Positions 36,300-48,248 of a stretch of DNA of 64,000 nt are shown one piece after another. How positions within the stretch are numbered: the first letter of the stretch is position 1; each line of letters begins with the position of its first letter. This stretch comes from Pontederia crassipes (Eukaryota > Streptophyta > Magnoliopsida > Commelinales > Pontederiaceae). A program made the position numbers and the translations under genes. The notes under the pieces are model-generated. The model was given only the letters and a program-made list of their open reading frames with translations. It made no database searches and had not been told where the DNA came from. The stretch spans positions 14,337,501-14,401,500 of the forward strand of contig CM060196.1 in the NCBI GenBank assembly GCA_030549335.1. The letters run 5' to 3'.

Positions 36300-37679
36300 T
36301 GATGCGTGTAGAATTGATAGCAAACGTTAGCAAGTGCACTTGTCGCTCAAGTAATAAAGTGAATGAGTAGAGTTATCGTTCCCACGAGGACGGTTAATAA
36401 CTTAGATTTTATTTTAACCTTGTTAATTGAGAAATTAAGAAAGTATATGATTTTAGATGTGAATAAAAAGAAAATAATAAAAATAAAGGAAATGATCACC
36501 TGGAGAAATAATGATTTGATGATTAGAGCACCTAATTATCAACACTAGAATGTAATGAATTTTCTTAACTTAGAATTAGTTGAATCAATAACAAAGTGAA
36601 TTCTCAAAATTAGTTAACCAATGTTTCAGGCTATAACTACTATCTTATGAATAATTAAAATAAATCAATTCTTTCGGTTTTTAATTTACTTAATTAAATC
36701 ATAAGATGTATTCAATCAGAATTAATATTAAGGGCTTTCTCAGGTCACATTAATAACTATACAAATTAGGTCTCTTTCAATTTCCCTAATTGTGGCATGC
36801 AATAAATAAGATTAATCCCCAGAAACTATTATGAAAATAATCACTTCTTCTCAGATAGCAATCAAATCATAAATTATGGAATCAAATGAAAGCATTAAAC
36901 ATGAAATTGCAATGCTATTAAAGATTCAAATCAAACTAATATTAAGGAAGACTCCAAAACATAAATAGGGTTCAACTAGAATGACCCTAATAAAGGAATA
37001 AATCTGAGAACGACAACATCAAATCTAATGTAAAAGATTGGGAAAAGTAAACGAAGAACTCTGGCATAAGCTAAGCGCGTCCTCTCTCGAGTTTTCGACA
37101 GAGCTTCGCTGTTGTCCTCGCACTTCTCCTCTTTTTAGACTTCAGAATAATGCTCCAGGGATGCTTTTCCAGGCCATCTTCTGTCTCCTTTTATAGGTTT
37201 TCTCGTCCCCCAAGGAAAGAAACTGAAATATATTCAAAAAGTGGATAAAATGGCTTTAAAATGACCTAACTGACCGCCGTCATGACCGTGAAAGGCTCCG
37301 TCATGGTCGTGACAGAAGGCTGTCAAGGCTGAAAATACTTAGCCAAATTTTTTGCTGGAAATTGTCTCTGTCACGGCCATGATAGGAACTGTCACGGCCA
37401 TGACAGGGACAGTCAATATTTTGCTTGTTGGATCTTTCTGTCACGGTCATGATCAGAACTGTCACGGCCGTGACAGTCTTCTGAACTGTTTTAGGCATTT
37501 TCTTGCCTTCATTTCGACGTTTTCTCATATCCTACCATGAATAATTTTCAGATTTAGGTAGAAATCAAATATAAATAAAATTATATGAAAACAAATCAAA
37601 ACTCTTCCTTTCCTAAACATAAAAACATTCTAAATATTAATCAAATGATCTAAACTAATGCATGATTTTTCATGCATCA
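36300..37679 (-). repeat. 3' LTR of the non-autonomous element
   Basis: 1380 bp, TGATGCATGAAAAATC...CTACACGCATCA on the minus strand. It contains six TCACGGCCGTGA-type palindromes in three pairs at 37280/37301, 37371/37392 and 37441/37462, each pair exactly 21 bp start to start. Confidence 0.93.
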
Positions 37680-37997
37680 AATACCCACAAGCTTAATATT
37701 TTGCTTGTCCTCAAGCAAATTTCAGATAAATCACATGTCTCTATCGCAAAACCAATACTTTCCTCCCATTGTTCTTTTACACGACCATCACTAGAGTATC
37801 TATTCTCAACCAATACCCAGCCTTGCAGAATTTTTAGCATTTAAACATGTCTTTCCTGCATATCTACAAATAATATTAGTCAATCTCATAAGAGTATCAA
37901 TGTTGAACCACAAGTCTTTAAGGAGCTTATTTTCATATTATTATCATTTCATATTTCAGTATTAAGATTTTTTTTTCACTTTAATAATTTAGTAATC

Positions 37998-38122
37998 CTC
38001 CATATTGCACAAAGTGGTCCATGTAACGGACTTTCGATCGACGGATCCCAGAGCAGATGCCCTTAGGTCGTCAGGCAAGAATCCCCTACGAATCTAATTA
38101 CTCGGACACACCAAGGTTCTAG
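37998..38122 (-). repeat. Conserved noncoding module upstream of the 3' LTR
   Basis: On the minus strand this ~125 bp (GGTGTGTCCGAGTAATTAGA, TCTTGCCTGACGACCTAAGG, CCACTTTGTGCAATATGGAG) matches the twice-repeated module at 56881-57165 in the Athila-like element, at the equivalent position upstream of the 3' LTR. Conserved between two different elements, function unknown. Confidence 0.75.
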
Positions 38123-38940
38123 AGGATACTTTGTACTTTTCACTTAACTGTTGGAGCTCAACTATCTCTCTTTTAATTTTTAATTTTGCATTAAAATTAG
38201 CATAATTATAAACTCCAAAAAGACTTAATGCTTTCAATAAAGATGCAATTATAATCAAGACTAACATCATAGTAAATAATAGATAAATTCATTATTTAAA
38301 AGCTAGTCCTTCTACTTAGCAACAAACTCAATCCAAATCTCAATACTCTAGTGATACCCGATAAAATGAAACAATGATTGAATTTCATAGATTAAGCGAT
38401 GTTATGAAAATAAACTTAAAAGACAATAAAATAATAAACAAGGAGAAATGAGATGACATAATTTTTTTTCAAAAATTTCATAATTAAATTCATGCCAAAC
38501 AAAATAAGATGATAGACTCAAAATGTTCAAAATAGACATGCCATGCAAATGAAACAAGACTAAGTCCCTCCTCCAAGCTTGAACCTGACACTGCCTAGTG
38601 TTAGGCCTATGCACATGAAAACTATGAAATAATAATAATAAAATGCAAAAGGAGTAGAGACAAGCTGATGATTTCTAGCTCGGTCATGTTGCTTCAAAAG
38701 GCGGCTCAAAGATTTCTTTCGGCATGGTCCGAATATGATTGTTGTTTCAAATTTATCACGGTCATTTATGATTCTTCTAGGAGCAATATGCTAAAAAAAT
38801 TGTTAAACTAAACTTCCAATGTTAACTAATCTAAATTAAAGAATCCAATACTAATGCTAATAACTCAAAACTAAGGGGACAAGTTTAAGAGTATAGTTCT
38901 AAGTTATAGTCTTTAGCTTGACTTTTACCCTTTGCTTATC

Positions 38941-39885
38941 TCAAGTGTCTGGAAGGGATTCGAAGTGACCTTTTTTCATCTTACCTCTAATGTAATTCTC
39001 GAAGTATTGTCTCTCCACTTTGAAAAAAGTACTTGGATCCTTTTGTGGAGCTTGATCCTTGGGCTTCCAATGCATGGAATTTAGTGGTGTATGAGGTGAT
39101 GACGGTGTGTTCCCTTCTACCAATGAATGATTTAGAGGTACCATTGGGATGATTGTTGGACTTTCTGGAGGCAGATTTCTTTTTCGCACTTGTCCATCTT
39201 CTATAATATATTCACTTGTCGTCTTGACCCTCCATTGTGTAGTCAATATCTTCTGGTAATAATTCTTCCTCGGTCGTCTTCTTCCTAGATTAAAATACTG
39301 CAAGTGACAGGGGCATATAATAGGTACAGACTTATCCAAAATATTATCCCCCGAGGCATAAGCAATCTGATAAGCCAAATCCACTTTCTTCTCTAATTCT
39401 TGAAATTTTGCCTGCATGATATCAAACTTAACATTAAAATTCGGGAATTGAGGAGGAGAAGAAATAATAATTGGTTGTTGATCCTTCAACTGTGCCAACT
39501 GTGATTGTATATTGCTAATGAGTTGATCTTGTAGGGTAAATCTTTTCTCTATAACACCAATCAATTGTCACAACTTTTCTTCGATGTTGGAATTTGACTC
39601 TGAGTGAGTGGGTGGAGGAAAATCATTTTTCATTTGGATCCTAGCCTCCAATTGCTCTACTTGTCTCAACAACTTCATAAAGGCTCTTTCTTGAAGTTGA
39701 AATTTTTCTTCAGCCATTGTGATGAACTTTAACATCTAGTCTTCAATTGTAGAATTTCCTTGTACCATGGGAATGAGTGGGATACTGTTATTTGCAATTT
39801 GTGAAATTTGTGCTTCATGATCCTCAATCATCTTTCTTTGTGCTTCTAAATAGTAATCACCCATAGTCTTTGGTTTTGTTGTCAT
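38941..39885 (-). pseudogene. Coiled-coil protein of the non-autonomous element
   Basis: A 314-codon frame from ATG 39885 to the stop at 38941, broken only by two internal stops (TAG near 39738, TGA near 39568). It starts MTTKPKTMGDYYLEAQRK. The middle (EEKFQLQERAFMKLLRQVEQ, then IEKRFTLQDQLISNIQSQLA) has heptad-like leucine/isoleucine spacing of a coiled coil. The C-terminal third is proline-rich, then basic. No zinc knuckle or enzyme motif. It may be a gag-like or packaging protein; I do not recognise the family. Confidence 0.6.
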
Positions 39886-40035
39886 TTTGAATTGTCTCTT
39901 GAAGATATTTTCTATTCACACAAAATAAAGAATATATGAAAGTACGTGAACTAATAATAATCTGCGTGGAATTTAACAGTAAAATAAAAGCTCTCAAATA
40001 ACAAGTAAAATAAAAATAAAAGTTACTAAACACCG

Positions 40036-40054
40036 TCCTCGGCAACGGCGCCAA
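40036..40054 (-). promoter_or_regulatory. Primer binding site (tRNA-Asp) of the non-autonomous element
   Basis: Minus-strand TTGGCGCCGTTGCCGAGGA beside the 5' LTR differs at one base from the complement of the plant tRNA-Asp 3' end. It fixes the element's orientation. Confidence 0.88.
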
Positions 40055-40059
40055 AAACT

Positions 40060-41417
40060 TGATGCGTATAGAATTGATAGCAAACGTTAGCAAGTGCACT
40101 AGTCGCTCAAGTAATAAAATGAATGAGTAGAGTTATCGTTCCCACGAGGACGGTTAATAATTTAGATTTTATTTTAACCTTGTTAATTGAGAAATTAAGA
40201 AAGTATATGATTTTAGATGTTAATAAAAAGAAAATAATAAAAATAAAGGAAATGATCACCTGGAGAAATAATGATTTGATGATTAGAGCACCTAATTATC
40301 ACCACTAGAATGTAATGAATTTTCTTAACTTAGAATTAGTTGAATCAATAACAAAGCGAATTTCCAAAATTAGTTAACCAATGTTTCAGACTATAACTAC
40401 TATCTTATGAATAATTAAAATAAATCAATTCTTTCGGTTTTTAATTTACTTAATTAAATCATAAGTAGCATTCAATCGGAATTAATATTAAGGGCTTTCT
40501 CAAGTCACCTTAATAACTACACAAATTAGGTCCCTTTCGATTTTTCTAATTGTGGCATGCAATAAATAAGATCAATCCCTATAAACTATTATGAAAATAA
40601 TCACTTCTTCTCAGATAGCAATCAAATCATAAATTATGGAATCAAAGGAAAGCATTAAATATGAAATTGCAATGCTATTAAAGATTCAAATCAAACTAAT
40701 ATTAAGAAAGACTCCAAAACATAAATAGGGTTCAACTAGAATGACCCTAATAAAGAAATAAATCTGAGAATAACAACATCAAATTTAATGTAAAAGATTG
40801 GAAAAAGTAAACAAAGAACTCTGGCATAGGCTAAGCGCGTCCTCTCTCGAGTTTCCGGCAGAGCTTCGCTTTTGTCCTCGCATTTCTCCTCTTTTTAGAC
40901 TTCAGAATAATGCTCCAGGGATACTTTTCCAGGCCCTCTTCTGCCTTCTTTTATAGGTTTTCTCGTCCCCAAGGAAAGAAATAAAAAATATATCCAAAAA
41001 GTAAATAAAAACGGCTTTAAAATGACCTAACCGACCACCGTCACGGCCGTGACAGAAGGCTGTCAAGGCTAAAAATATTTAGCCAAATTTTCTGTTGGAA
41101 ATCTCTGTCACGGCCATGACAGAAAATGTCACGGCCGTGACAGGAACAGTCAATTTTTTGCTTGCTGGATCTTTTTGTCACGGCCATGATCAGAACTATC
41201 ACGACCATGACAGTCTTCTGAACTATTTTCAGCCTTTTCTTGCATTCATTTTGACATTTTCTCATATTCTGTCATGAATAATTTCTAGATTTAGGTAGAA
41301 ATCAAATCTAAATAAAATTATATGAAAACAAATCAAAACTCTTCCTTTTCTAAACATAAAAACATTCTAAAATGTTAATCAAATGATCTAAACTAATGCA
41401 TGATTTTTCGTGCATAA
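40060..41417 (-). repeat. 5' LTR of the non-autonomous element
   Basis: 1358 bp, near-identical to the other LTR. Palindromes at 41041, 41108/41129 and 41178/41199 keep the 21-bp pair spacing. The first pair is collapsed to one palindrome by loss of about one 21-bp unit, which explains most of the length difference. The outermost base pair is altered (TTATG...instead of TGATG). Confidence 0.93.
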
Positions 41418-41422
41418 GATTC

Positions 41423-42060
41423 ATTTGATAATTGTTGAAAAGTGTCATTTTATGGTATAGGAAGGGATAGTACTAGGACCCAAGATATCTCAACAAGGGA
41501 TAGAAGTTGATATGGCCAAAGTGAAGGTGATAGTTGATTTACCCCAAACTTTAGTGAAGGGTGTGACAAGTTTCTTGGGATATGCAAGATTTTACATATG
41601 CTTCATAAAGGACTCCTCCAAAATAGCCAAACATTTAACTAACTTACTTTCCAAATATGTTAAATTAGATTTTGATGTTGCTGCTTAATGCCTTTAATAT
41701 CTTGACACAAAAATTGATCTCTGCACTTGTGGTAGTAGGACCAAGTTTGCAATTCGAATTGATGTGTGATGCTAGTGATGGAGCAATAGAAGCCATGCTT
41801 GGACAAATAAAGGAGAAATTTTTCTATGTCATTTACTATGCGAGCAGAACACTGAATCCGACACAGCTCAATTATGCCACAACATAGAAGGAATTTCTAG
41901 TTGTCATTTAAGCTTTTGATAAATTTTGATCTTATCTAATATGTTCCAAGGTGATTGTGTATAAAGATCATGCATCAATACGCCATTTGATGGATAAGAA
42001 AGAAGAAAAACCTAGATTATTGCGCGGATACTTTTATTGCAAGAATTTGTTGTTGAAGTG
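41423..42060 (+). pseudogene. Athila-like RT 3' part and RNase H
   Basis: Continues the RT after the insertion: FDN-C, then frames with KVIVDLPQTL-like and GYARFYICFIKDSSKIAKHL-like strings (thumb/connection), followed by RNase H remnants FELMCDASDGAIEAMLGQ, FYVIYYASRTLNPTQLNYAT. Stops and frameshifts are frequent. Confidence 0.75.
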
Positions 42061-42299
42061 AAGGACAAGAAATGATTATGCCGTTTGGAACCACCTCCCG
42101 AGGAAGAGGTTGACATCCAAGAGGAATTCCCCGATGAAAGGATGTTCACCATGGAAACATTATACAAAGTAAATTTTTTTATAAGATTCCTTGGTTTGTT
42201 GTTATTGCTAATTATCTTGCAGAGAAATGGATTCCAAAAGGCATGACAAAGCAGCAAAAAGCTAAGTTCTTCTCTGACCCCAAGCACTACATATGAGAG

Positions 42300-43400
42300 G
42301 AGCCCATACTCTTTCAAGTGTGTGCTAACATTATCATCAAAAGATGTGTGCCTGAAGATGAAGTACAAAGCATCCTATATCATTATGATGACCGAAAAGT
42401 AGGAGAACATTTTGGACCAAATAGGACAGCCACTAAAGTTCTACAATGTGGATTCTACTCGCACGCCATATTCATGGATGCACAAGCTTACTGCAAATCA
42501 TATGACAAGTGTCAATGAATGGGTAACATTTCTCGACATGATGAAATGTCTTTGAATAACATATTGATTTGTGATATTTTTTATGTTTGGGGGATAGATT
42601 TCATAGGGCCATTTCCTAAGTCCAGGAACAATGAATACATCCTTGTAGCTATTGATTACGTGTCCAAGTGGGTAGAGTAATAGCTACTCCTATTAATGAT
42701 GCCATAGTGGTAGTTAATTTTTTAAAGAAAAATATTTTCACTTGCTTTGGTACTCCTATGACGATTATTAGTGGCAATGGCACTCACTTTTACAACAAGT
42801 TATTTTCATGTCTTTTGCAAAAATATGGGGTTATTCACAAGCTCAACACCCCTTATCATGCCCAGACTAGTGAACAAGTAGAGATTTCTAATAGAGAACT
42901 AAAAAGAATATTGAAAAAAATATGTTAATGCAACCATGAAAGATTGGTATTTAAAAATAGATGATGCATTATGGACATATAGGACAACATTTAAGACACT
43001 TATAGGCACTGTCACCCTATAGATTGGTTTTTGTAAAGGCGTGTCATCTCCACGTAGAATTGAAACATAAAGTATAATAGGCCACAAAATTTCTTAACTT
43101 CAATATGCAAGCCATTTGTGCAGACAGGTTTCTAAAGCTGAATGAACTTGAAAAAATTCGAGAAACAGCTTATGAGAATGCCAAATTATATAAAGAACGA
43201 ACCAAGAGAATTCATGATAAGAACATCCTTTTCAAAGAATTCATTCCATGCCAACAGGTTCTTCTATATAATTGCAGATTAAGACTTTTTCTAGAAAAAT
43301 TAAAATCTAGGTGGCGAGGACCCTTCAGAGTAGTTCAGGTTTCACTTATGGAGCTGTTGAAGTTCAACCAATATCAGGAGGAAATTCCTTCAAGGTAAAT
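42300..43400 (+). pseudogene. Athila-like integrase remnant
   Basis: The zinc-binding part HYDDRKVGEHFGPNRTATKV ... YCKSYDKCQ is at 42380-42517. Core pieces are [50 protein letters not shown] and LNTPYHAQTSEQVEISNREL. The C-terminal end has [17 protein letters not shown]. In the DDE core the second D (SDNG usual) reads SGNG. Non-functional. Confidence 0.82.
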
Positions 43401-44599
43401 GGTCAACGCCTCAAGAACTACATTGGAGTTAAGGTTGAAAAGGAAGGCCGCTCAGTGCCCTTATTAGACCCTTGAAGGTAACAAGGGCAAAAATCAAGCC
43501 AACGACTATAACTTAGAACTACACTGCCTAAAATTGATTTTTTTTAGCTTTGGAATAGGTTTGATTTTAACTTTGTTTTCATGTTTAGGAAACCTTCTAT
43601 CATGGCCATGATTCTTAATGTCACGGCCATGATAAGACCACCAGATTCCAACCTTCGGTTACGACCTTCACGACCATTCTTAAGACATGAAGGATATTCA
43701 TTCTATCATGGATGTTATATTACAGTCACGGCCGTGTCCAAGCCTACCATATTTCTGTTTCCCAGGACACGTGGCATGATTCTAACGGGACACATGGCAG
43801 CTATCCAACCGTGTGCATCACGCTATATAAGGAGTTGGGGTTTCATCAACCCTAACCCCACCAGTTTCATGCTCGTACGCTGTGCCTCGCCTCGCCGTAG
43901 CACCTCGATGCCGTGTGACCTCATTATGCACAGTTGCCACTTGCACGACTTCCGCCGATCGAAGTATCGCCGCTTCCCCACTACCTCACGACCACATGCT
44001 GCTGTCGTCCTTTGCCACACCCGACGCTGTCGCATCAAGCCTCACCGACATCCGCACAACCTTCACCAACTTAAGCGACCTCTGCCTTCAACCCCTTTGC
44101 CATGCCCAACACCGACATCACGACCATGTGACGCCGCACAACCCCTTGCCGATTTCCTCAGGATTGTTTGTGTTGTCTGAGTACTATCAGAAGAACATAA
44201 CTCGAACACGACCATGATTGACACCGACTGTAACAAAAGCATAGGAGCTGAGTCATTGCTCATGACCGTGCTACCCTTTTTTACGCTTGTTGCCTCCTTG
44301 CAGTGTCCAGATGTCTGCACCGCACTGGAAAAGGCTTGTGAGTCATCTTAGGAAACAATCACGACATGAAGCGCCAACATCATCCTCAGAATTGATACCG
44401 ACATCATCCTCAGAATTGATAACCCCTCGCCTAGAGTTCCACGACCTTGAACAACAACAAGGGCATAATCAGCTTAAGTCACTCGGTTTTGGCCTCATTT
44501 CTACATATGGAGACAATGGAAAATTTTCTAATGAAGGATGATGTGCTGCTCATGTTTGAGAATATTGGACTGTATCACTTTGCCATGAGCTACTAGTTC
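43401..44599 (+). other. Athila-like internal spacer with palindrome pairs and TATA-like site
   Basis: Between integrase and env-like region. It carries TCATGGCCATGA (43600) and TCACGGCCATGA (43621), 21 bp apart, and a weaker pair at 43706/43726. About 95 bp later comes CTATATAAGGAG (43822). The following 43860-44450 is GC-rich with proline/arginine/serine-rich open frames in more than one phase that look compositional. The arrangement resembles the LTR promoter region and could be an internal promoter; no transcript evidence is available here. Confidence 0.5.
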
Positions 44600-45029
44600 A
44601 CATACGAAAGGTTAACATTTGAGTTTCTCTCCTCCTTTTCTTTAGTTATCATAATAGAGAATTTAGGTTGACAAAGGAGGAGTTTTGCAACATCTACCAC
44701 TTTCCTATGGAGGGCCTCAAGGAACAGAGCAAAGACTTTGATAATGAGGAGTTCTGGAGAGAGATTATTGGAGAACCTTTTTCCCAGAAAAGACGACCAA
44801 AAAGTACTACGATCCGGAACCTTATTTTGAGATATGCACATAAGTTTCTCTCATGTGGCCTATTCCCTAGAGGTCACAGTGAAGGCGCGGTCACTAAATT
44901 TCAGCTATATCTTATTTGCGCCATGATAAATCATGTTGTGATAAATATTGGTGATCAACTGATTAGACATTTTCAAAAACATGCAACCATGAGTAGTGGA
45001 ATTATTACTATAGGTGGGCTGATAACTCC
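44600..45029 (+). pseudogene. Athila env-like/ORF1-type domain, 5' part
   Basis: Frame 44668 onward: LTKEEFCNIYHFPMEGLKEQ-like start, then NLILRYAHKFLSCGLFPRGH, SEGAVTKFQLYLICAMINHV and GIITIGGLIT. This is the plant Athila-type C-terminal protein (the LR..H......F.RG...G.VT..EL pattern). It is cut after GGLIT by the element at 45030 and resumes at 53485 with IARHFKIDLEQDNQ. Confidence 0.75.
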
Positions 45030-46098
45030 TGAAACATACCTTGAGTTAAGAAAGATATTTATGATATGTTTCAAGGATTTCATATGAAATGGAGTACCCT
45101 CTTACATCAAAATATTTTCAGGGAACAATGCTTGTGAACTTAAAGTAAATTTACTTGATATTGATATATGATGGTGATATATTATTTTGCTATTATAAAA
45201 CTCCATGTCTACATTAATCATGTTGAATGAAAAAGGTCTTTGAGATCGCATTCGATATACATGAAGCCTTTGGGACGTATATCAGGTATCTTTGCCCTTG
45301 GGGGCTGCTCTATGTTCTGCGTATCCGAGAGTGCTCGAATACATAATGACCCATGTTATGCTCTGTGTATCTAAGAATTCATGATTGTGAAGCTCTATTT
45401 AACTGTACGACACACAATCATAGACGGTTATATATTGATCCATAATTTGTATGTGCAATGACACATGGGTGAAGTTTAATTATGAAAATGATAATAACTT
45501 GAGTTACTTTTACTTATGTGAAAGTTCATATGATTTGACAAGTTATGTTATATGTGCTATGTTTTAAATATTTTCTTATACGAAAGAAATGTGGTTATTT
45601 AAATATTATATACACTCGTATTGTTCCCCTATGTTGTACTTTTATTCTACTCACTGAGCAAATGATTGTTGCTCACAGTACCCATTTTAAATTTTTCAGA
45701 TACTCATAAGTTCTTGAATTGAGTCGACTCGGAGCTTGTTTTGCTACATATAGAAGAGGTCGAGCCGCTGGAGTACTTTAATCCCCCTTCACTTTTGTTT
45801 ATTTGAAGGAATGTTGTAATAGATAGTTTTAGATGTTGTAATTAAGTTTGTGAGAAATTTTTTATAAGGTCATATAAGAGATGGCTTGAAAAAAAATAAT
45901 GACAATATGCGAATGTCCTGTTTTATAGCTTCTTATTAAACTTTGATGAATGTATATGCATCTTTTGTATGTGTTGGCTAATAACACAAGAAAGTAAAGG
46001 AGGGAGTTTTTATTGATTTTATTTTTTTTTGGAATTGCTAAACATAACTAGGATTATAATAATTGGATTAGAACTTATTCACGGAGTTGGATGTGACA
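45030..46098 (+). repeat. 5' LTR of the chromovirus-like element (probably truncated)
   Basis: 1069 bp, TGAAACATACCTTGAG...GGAGTTGGATGTGACA, aligned with 52394-53484. The right-hand LTR probably starts earlier, at about 51001, with its promoter; that part is missing here. Confidence 0.8.
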
Positions 46099-46103
46099 GA
46101 TTT

Positions 46104-46121
46104 TGGTATCAGAGCTTAGGT
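46104..46121 (+). promoter_or_regulatory. Primer binding site, initiator tRNA-Met
   Basis: TGGTATCAGAGCTTAGGT six bases after the LTR end; TGGTATCAGAGC is the standard complement of plant initiator tRNA-Met. Confidence 0.92.
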
Positions 46122-46223
46122 TATAAGATTATAACCTAAGTTAAGGTTAGGTGACATTATTTGCATTAGATTGATAGTGCATTCTTTTGACTTTCTTTTT
46201 ATTTTCATTTTGAAGGAGTAAAA

Positions 46224-47416
46224 ATGAGTAGGTGTCGTGGTGATGGCAAATTTGCTATTATTGGCCCAAGCCATTTTGCTCCACCAGGAGGTCGACCTAA
46301 TAGGAGTCCATCAATTTCATCTCATGCATCGGTACAAGGTGTGGCACGAGATGTGAATGATAACCCTCCCTTACGTGATGATGAGATTCCAGCGGGTCCA
46401 TCAAGACTTCCTCATGTTGTTGAGCAAGTCAATCCTATTGAGAATAAGAGTGATGCACAAGTTCTTGCACAAGCTTTGAGGGCTATTATGAGCAGAGTAA
46501 ATCCGACCTCCCAAGTTATGCAAAAAAATAAGTTCTACGACAAAATTAGAAAACAAGGAGTAGTTGATTTTGAAGGTACAGTTGACTCATCAGAGACAGA
46601 GGCATGATTAAAGCGTATGGATAGAATATTTAATCAGACACAGTGCTCCAATGAAGAAAAGTTTGATTATATTATTTCCTTATTGCAAAAAGATGCTTGG
46701 ATTAGCGGGAGACAGTTCACGGAAGTCAAAATTTTCTGGCTACTCTTGGATGTGAGGACTTTCTTCGAGAATTTCGAAAGAAGTATTTGCCCAAAGTATA
46801 TACTGAGAGAAAGCAGAAGAAATTCCTAAATCTGACACAAGAAGCATTATCAGTCGCAGAGTATGAGTTAAAGTTTACCCAACTATCAAAATATGCATTG
46901 AGCTTGGTGTCAGATCAAAATGACAAGTGTGGGCGATTCGAATGAGGACTTCACTTGAACATTAGAGAAAAAGTTGAAGTGTTGGAGTTCACTGACTATT
47001 CCAAATTGGTGTCAGCAGCACTAAGAGCTGAAAAGCTTATAGAAGAAAGAAATCAAGTTAGCCAACATTTGAAAAGACTAAACTCCAACTTTACGCAGAC
47101 TGGGCCAAGTAATAAAATGGCAAGATATGGTGATAGTACATTTCAGTCTCATGGTAACTTGTACAATAATATGAGATATGGAAATGGATCCCATAGTGCA
47201 CGAAAATAACATTCCAACCAGAAAAATTTGAGTACACAAGCAAGTGCAATTAGAAGAACATATTCAGAAAATCAAAATAGAGTTGGACCAAGACAAGAAC
47301 AATATCGCACGAATGCATATTGCACAACTTGTGAAAGATATCATCCTAGAAAATGCTCAGTATTCACAGGAACTTATTTTAAATGCGGTCAAAGGGGGCA
47401 CAAGATACAAGACTGA
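46224..47416 (+). pseudogene. gag of the chromovirus-like element
   Basis: ATG 46224 (MSRCRGDGK...). Frames in order hold the gag body (SEVKFTQLSKYALSLVSD-like, then NIREKVEVLEFTDYSKLVSA) and the zinc knuckle remnant YFKCGQRGHKIQD. In the knuckle the first Cys is Tyr and the last Cys codon is a TGA. At least four frame breaks. Confidence 0.8.
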
Positions 47417-47422
47417 CGATTT

Positions 47423-48182
47423 ATGAAAAAGGGTAAAAGCATCTTTGAAACAATAGCCTATCCGCTTGTGAAGTCCCAAATCAAAGGTACTCCTGGTGCA
47501 AGCGTGAAAGCGAGTAATCAATATGTTCCAAGTACATCGAAACTGACAAATCCACCGGGGAGACCACAAACTCAAGCATGTGTCTTTGCAATGACTGAAC
47601 CTGATGCTTTGGCTACTCCTGACGTAGTGATGGGTACGTTGACTATCTTTGATAAAAGTGCACATGTTCTTATTGATCATTGATCTACTCATTCATTCAT
47701 TCATCTCAAAAGACTTTTCCATATATGCCGATAGAAAACTTAGTCCTTTAGAATGTTCCATGATAGTACATACACCCGTGAGAGATTCTATTATTGTCGC
47801 ATAATCATATAAAGATTGTAGAGTCAAAGTTGTTGAGCAAGACATGCTAGCGGATCTTATTCCTCTAGATATTCAAGACTTTGATGTCATACTTGAAATG
47901 GATTGGTTAGCTCATCATCATGCCACTATAAATTATTTTAAGAAAGAAATTTACTTTGAGTCACCCGAAAAAAAGAGAGTCACCTTCTGTGGTAAATGCC
48001 AAATTCTTCCCTCTTGCATTATTTCTATGATGGTGGCACAAAAATTAACCAAGAAGGGATGTGAAACTTATCTTGCTTCTGTGATTGACAATAAGGTAGA
48101 AGGATCACGATTGAAAGATATTCTAATCGTATATGAATTTATAGATGTTTTCCTAGAGGATCTTCCTGGATTACCACCGTAA
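47423..48182 (+). pseudogene. Protease region of the chromovirus-like element
   Basis: TPDVVMGTLTIFDKSAHVLI then DH-STHSFI: the aspartic protease DSG/DTG motif is replaced and followed by a stop. Further on DFDVILEMDWLAHHHATINY and the YEFIDVFLEDLPGLPP motif lead into RT. Confidence 0.8.
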
Positions 48183-48248
48183 AGAAAGATTGAGTTCAGT
48201 ATTAATATTATTCCAAGAGCAACACCTATATCTATTGCTCCTTATCAA

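Larger units (their letters stand above)
36300..41417 (-). mobile_element. Non-autonomous LTR retrotransposon with 5-bp target duplication
   Basis: 5118 bp inserted into the Athila-like RT. Target duplication GATTC is at 36295-36299 and 41418-41422. Near-identical LTRs at 36300-37679 and 40060-41417. Minus orientation is shown by the primer site TTGGCGCCGTTGCCGAGGA next to 40053 and the GCTTGAGGACAAGCAAAATA motif beside 37690. The 2.4 kb interior has one coiled-coil reading region (38941-39885) and no protease, RT or integrase, so it depended on a partner; sequence likeness of its primer site, pre-LTR motif and noncoding module suggests the Athila-like host lineage. Confidence 0.92.

Noticed and set aside
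43581..44320. Frames of 199, 111 and 85 codons between integrase and env-like region
   Set aside because: Open in several phases on both strands, with composition-driven Pro/Arg/Ser/His content.
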